Assembly (NCBI GenBank): GCA_022865725.1
Contig: JALHTP010000141.1
Coordinates: 1-9,842, forward strand
Origin: Methyloceanibacter sp.
GTDB taxonomy: Bacteria > Pseudomonadota > Alphaproteobacteria > Rhizobiales > Methyloligellaceae
Length of the DNA: 9,842 bases
Reading direction: 5' to 3'
Shown: positions 7,679 through 9,842 of the stretch, in pieces
Layout: each line of letters begins with the position of its first letter
Position numbering within the stretch: position 1 is the first letter of the stretch
Program-made: the position numbers and the translations under genes
The notes under the pieces: model-generated
Databases searched by the model: none
What the model was told of the DNA's origin: nothing
Seen by the model: the letters and a program-made list of their open reading frames with translations, nothing else

Positions 7679-7705
7679 GCCTTCGCTGCGCGGCAGCGGA
7701 GGCTG
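7677..7705 (+). terminator. hairpin at the 3' end of tRNA-Lys, possible terminator
   Basis: CAGCCTTCGCTGC at 7677-7689 pairs with GCAGCGGAGGCTG at 7693-7705 over a 3-base loop, with one T-G wobble pair. The stem begins in the encoded CCA. No T-run follows, so intrinsic termination is doubtful. It may instead define the pre-tRNA 3' trailer for processing. Confidence 0.35.
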
Positions 7706-7802
7706 CCACGCGAGAGCGCGAAGGCGGGCACGCTGTGCTCGCGCAGCTACGGCTCGGCAAGCCATCGCCTCGGTGAGGTTTGAGGCGAGGAGGATTAGAT
7801 CG

Positions 7803-8066
7803 ATGACCAAGGCTTTGCTCGTGGCTTCCGTCCTCGCATTCGGCCTGAGCTTTTCGGCCGTCGCCGCCACGCAAGGCGAGTTCGACGGCGAATGCGTGAT
7901 GGGGCTCGCGCAGGGCAAGGACATCAAGACCGACTGCTCCGTCAGCACCGTCTATGGCGGCAAGACCTATTGCTTCGGCAACGAGACGGCACGCCAGGTC
8001 TTCCTCAAGAAGCCCGACGAGTTTCTCCTCCAGGCGCAGATTTTCTATTCCAGCAAGCCGCAATAG
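7803..8066 (+). CDS. small exported YHS-domain-like protein
   Basis: This 87-residue protein starts with a clear signal peptide (MTKALLVASVLAFGLSFSAVAA, cleavage near residue 22). The mature part of about 65 residues looks like a YHS-type domain: TVYGGKTYCFGNETARQVFLKKPDEFL has the pattern of an aromatic-Cys strand, a short helix and a 'KPDEFL' end. Its three cysteines (31, 45, 57) could bind metal or form a disulfide. YHS domains occur in metal-handling proteins and enzymes, but no specific function follows here. The ATG at 7803 is preferred over an upstream in-frame start at 7773, because GAGGAGG at 7787-7793 sits nine bases before it and the signal peptide begins there. A small stem (CGCCTC 7766-7771 with GAGGCG 7782-7787) abuts this ribosome binding site. 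It converges on the SoxYZ-like gene, 25 bases apart. Confidence 0.85.
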   Translation: MTKALLVASVLAFGLSFSAVAATQGEFDGECVMGLAQGKDIKTDCSVSTVYGGKTYCFGNETARQVFLKKPDEFLLQAQIFYSSKPQ

Positions 8067-8110
8067 GGGCGCGCCCCGCGTTCCGGAGCGCCTAGGAGCC
8101 GCTCGGCTCC
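8066..8110. terminator. convergent gene end with several GC hairpins, possible two-way terminator
   Basis: Between the two convergent stops lie GGGGCGCGCCCC (8066-8077, palindromic) and GCGTTCC paired with GGAGCGC (8078-8091). A third stem, GGAGCC with GGCTCC (8095-8110), lies in the last codons of the minus-strand gene. None has a T-run. They may serve both strands as transcription barriers; this is inferred from position. Confidence 0.3.
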
Positions 8111-8940
8111 GATTGCGCGGCGAACAGCGTCCCGTCGGTATCGGTGATGGCGACGTCGAGGCTGTTGTCGGCGCCGCGCCCGAAGGTGAACCGGAAATTC
8201 GGGTTGGTCGAGATCGAGAAGGTGCTCTGCATCTGGAACACCAGCTCGCCGCCGCGCTTCACGATCATCTCCTTGACGAAGCGCGCCGGGATGTAGCCGG
8301 CGGTGTTGATGTCGAGCTGCATGCCGTTGCTGTTCGGATGCTTGAGCATCACCTGGCCCGACCAGATCGGGCTCGCATCGATTGCCGGCGGGAAGGTCTT
8401 GACGAGCATCTTGCCGAGGTCCGCGTTCTCGGCGTCGGGGTCCTTGGCATTCATCGCTCCGCAACCGCCCGCCGCCGCCACGAATTTGCTCGCCATATGC
8501 AGCGTGCCGTCCTCGGTCTCGAGCACTGCGCGCACATAGGAGAAATTGTCGATGCGCACGCGGGTGGAGAAGCTTCGCTCGCCGCCTTTGCCGGAAGCCG
8601 GCCCGAAGCTAAGCGTCGCGACTCTGGGGTCGGGATTCTTGTCGATGAAGATCGTCAGCGACTTGAGGTTTTGCGCGACGTGTGGCGGCACGCGCACGGT
8701 CAAGGGCACGAGTGACGCGTCTTCGGCGGTTCCGGGGATCTCGAGCACGACCGTGCCATCCTCGGCCTCGATCGCCCGATCGCCGAAGGCCTGCTGCTTG
8801 AGCGTGGGCCAAACGTCTTCCTCGGCATTGGCTGCCGGGGAGAGCAGAAGCACTAAGGCGAGCGCGGCGCCGCCGGCACAGCCTAGGCCTTTCAGGGGGA
8901 GGGGCATGGGAACCATCCTCTTGCTATTCGCTGGCATCAT
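8092..8940 (-). CDS. quinoprotein dehydrogenase-associated SoxYZ-like carrier protein
   Basis: This exported 282-residue protein fuses a SoxY-like and a SoxZ-like domain. In the Sox pathway SoxYZ carries sulfur intermediates on a cysteine; the fused relatives are known from comparative genomics beside PQQ-dependent dehydrogenases, with an unproven role. Seen: signal peptide at about 1-39 (hydrophobic core GAALALVLLL, end AANA); SoxY-like beta domain at about 42-160, ending in GGCGA with the candidate carrier Cys160; a polar linker; and a SoxZ-like domain at about 193-278 (KHPNSNGMQL, AGYIPARFVKE, FSISTNPNFRFTF). The start is placed at ATG 8940, one base after the metallo-hydrolase stop; a second ATG at 8937 has better spacing from GGGAG (8945-8949), and further ATGs at 8916 and 8907 are possible. 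The longer start at 8988 would overlap the upstream gene and disrupt the signal peptide. Confidence 0.88.
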   Translation of the reverse strand: MMPANSKRMVPMPLPLKGLGCAGGAALALVLLLSPAANAEEDVWPTLKQQAFGDRAIEAEDGTVVLEIPGTAEDASLVPLTVRVPPHVAQNLKSLTIFIDKNPDPRVATLSFGPASGKGGERSFSTRVRIDNFSYVRAVLETEDGTLHMASKFVAAAGGCGAMNAKDPDAENADLGKMLVKTFPPAIDASPIWSGQVMLKHPNSNGMQLDINTAGYIPARFVKEMIVKRGGELVFQMQSTFSISTNPNFRFTFGRGADNSLDVAITDTDGTLFAAQSEPSGS

Positions 8941-8941
8941 A

Positions 8942-9842
8942 TCACTCCCATTCGAGTTCGGCGAATGCCGCAGTGACGTTGCGGACATGATAGTGGTCGA
9001 ACAGCTTCCAGGCGTCGCGCTCGGAGAAGCCTGCCGTCTTGACGGCGTCCTCCAAGGTCTTGCCGTCCTTGATCAATTGCCTGACATCGGCGGCGATCGC
9101 CGCCAGATAGCGTTGCTCGGGCGTTAGCGCGCGGGGCAGCTCCATGGCATGGGGCCCGTGTCCCGGGACGACGCGCGCGGCCTTCCTTTGCGCAAGCTCG
9201 TCGATCAGCGCGAGCCAGCCTTTGATCGACCCGTCAAGGGTCGGCACATGCACCGAGAACAGGAGATCACCGAGGAACAGCGTGTCGGTCGCGCTGTCGG
9301 TGATGATGAGATCGTTGTCGGTATGCGCGGTCCGCTGCGTCTCCAGCACGAGGCTGCGGCCGCCGAGGTCGAGCGTGGTGGCGTTCTCGACCGCAAGCGT
9401 CGGCATGATGATCTCGATCCCCTCGAACGCCGCCTCGCCCAGCATCGTCTTGTTGATGGCGAGATAGCGCTCGGCGCGGGAGCCGAGGCCGCGCGCGAGC
9501 TTGTAATGACCGACGAAAGTCGGATTGTCCTCTTTGAAGGCCGCGTTGCCGAAGACATGGTCGGGATGCATGTGGGTATTGATCACATAGCGGATCGGCT
9601 TGTCGGTCACGGCGCGGATGGCCGCCCTGAGCTCGCGTCCCGCCACCGCGCTTCCGAGCGTATCGATGACCGCGACCGCATCGGTCCCGACCACGAAGCT
9701 TGCATTGGCCATGTCGCCGCGATTTTCCGGCGATTGCAGCTCGTAGCGCCCCTGATGCACGAAGATGCCGGGCGCGACTTCGCTGACCTCGAGACGATCG
9801 GCGGCCTCTGCCGGCACGTAACGGAGGAGGGGGGACGCCGCC
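8942..9842 (-). CDS. quinoprotein relay-type zinc metallo-hydrolase (metallo-beta-lactamase fold), 5'-truncated
   Basis: This is an MBL-fold hydrolase related to SoxH, of the group found with SoxYZ-like carriers and PQQ dehydrogenases; its reaction is unknown. Counting from GTG 9817, the zinc ligands are visible: HMHPDH at 82-87, H165 in TAHTDND, D184 in LGDLLF and H220 in VPGHGP. The family-like opening (APGIFVHQGRYELQSPENRGDMANASFVVG) is present. The frame stays open upstream of 9817 to the window edge (AASPLLRY precedes), so the true start and a likely signal peptide lie beyond 9842; GTG 9817 is only the first possible start inside the window. It ends one base before the carrier gene, and GGGAG near its stop can serve that gene, so the two form one operon. 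It might be a generic MBL protein, but its partner makes the relay assignment likely. Confidence 0.85.
   Translation of the reverse strand, partial: AASPLLRYVPAEAADRLEVSEVAPGIFVHQGRYELQSPENRGDMANASFVVGTDAVAVIDTLGSAVAGRELRAAIRAVTDKPIRYVINTHMHPDHVFGNAAFKEDNPTFVGHYKLARGLGSRAERYLAINKTMLGEAAFEGIEIIMPTLAVENATTLDLGGRSLVLETQRTAHTDNDLIITDSATDTLFLGDLLFSVHVPTLDGSIKGWLALIDELAQRKAARVVPGHGPHAMELPRALTPEQRYLAAIAADVRQLIKDGKTLEDAVKTAGFSERDAWKLFDHYHVRNVTAAFAELEWE

Noticed and set aside
7954..8715. A 253-residue + strand frame overlapping the SoxYZ-like gene
   Set aside because: It is antisense to the carrier gene, which has a signal peptide and recognisable domains; this frame has none.

Overview
The window is about 9.8 kb of GC-rich DNA. 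Gene content and order point to an alphaproteobacterium of the Hyphomicrobiales (Rhizobiales) type. The supporting signs are a leuA gene directly upstream of a complete mreB-mreC-mreD-mrdA-rodA elongasome cluster, an alphaproteobacterial-style MreB, and a PQQ-associated SoxYZ-like carrier gene paired with a metallo-hydrolase gene. The retained elongasome argues against the polar-growing Rhizobiaceae/Brucellaceae, which lack MreB. No finer taxonomic call is possible from the sequence alone.

Layout. (1) Positions 1-1431 hold the 3' nine-tenths of leuA (2-isopropylmalate synthase); its N-terminus lies before the window. (2) Positions 1432-1825 are a 394-base gap with a likely leuA terminator hairpin, a 12-base palindrome and an AT-richer patch, but no convincing gene. 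(3) Positions 1826-7512 hold the rod-shape operon on the + strand. mreB is separated from mreC by 92 bases containing a strong hairpin. mreC, mreD, mrdA and rodA are joined by overlapping start/stop codons and are probably translationally coupled. (4) Positions 7603-7678 are a tRNA-Lys(CTT) gene with encoded CCA. It is preceded by a 24-base exact inverted copy of its own anticodon-arm region. (5) Positions 7803-8066 encode a small exported YHS-like protein. (6) On the minus strand, an exported metallo-beta-lactamase-fold hydrolase (5' end outside the window) is followed by a SoxYZ-like fusion carrier. They look like the two accessory parts of the 'quinoprotein relay' described around PQQ-dependent dehydrogenases.

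How the genes work together. MreB filaments, MreC, MreD, the transpeptidase PBP2 and the glycosyltransferase RodA form one machine that inserts peptidoglycan along the side wall, and all five genes are here in assembly order. leuA is an unrelated leucine-biosynthesis neighbour. The minus-strand pair is a separate periplasmic system whose presumed dehydrogenase is not visible here.

The most unusual signal is the tRNA-Lys leader. A 24-base segment immediately 5' of the tRNA is perfectly complementary to the 3' D-stem strand plus the whole anticodon arm. If it is transcribed, it could compete with cloverleaf folding or pair loop-to-loop with the anticodon. Everything else reads as ordinary chromosomal core with some accessory metabolism; no mobile element, integrase or CRISPR array is seen.
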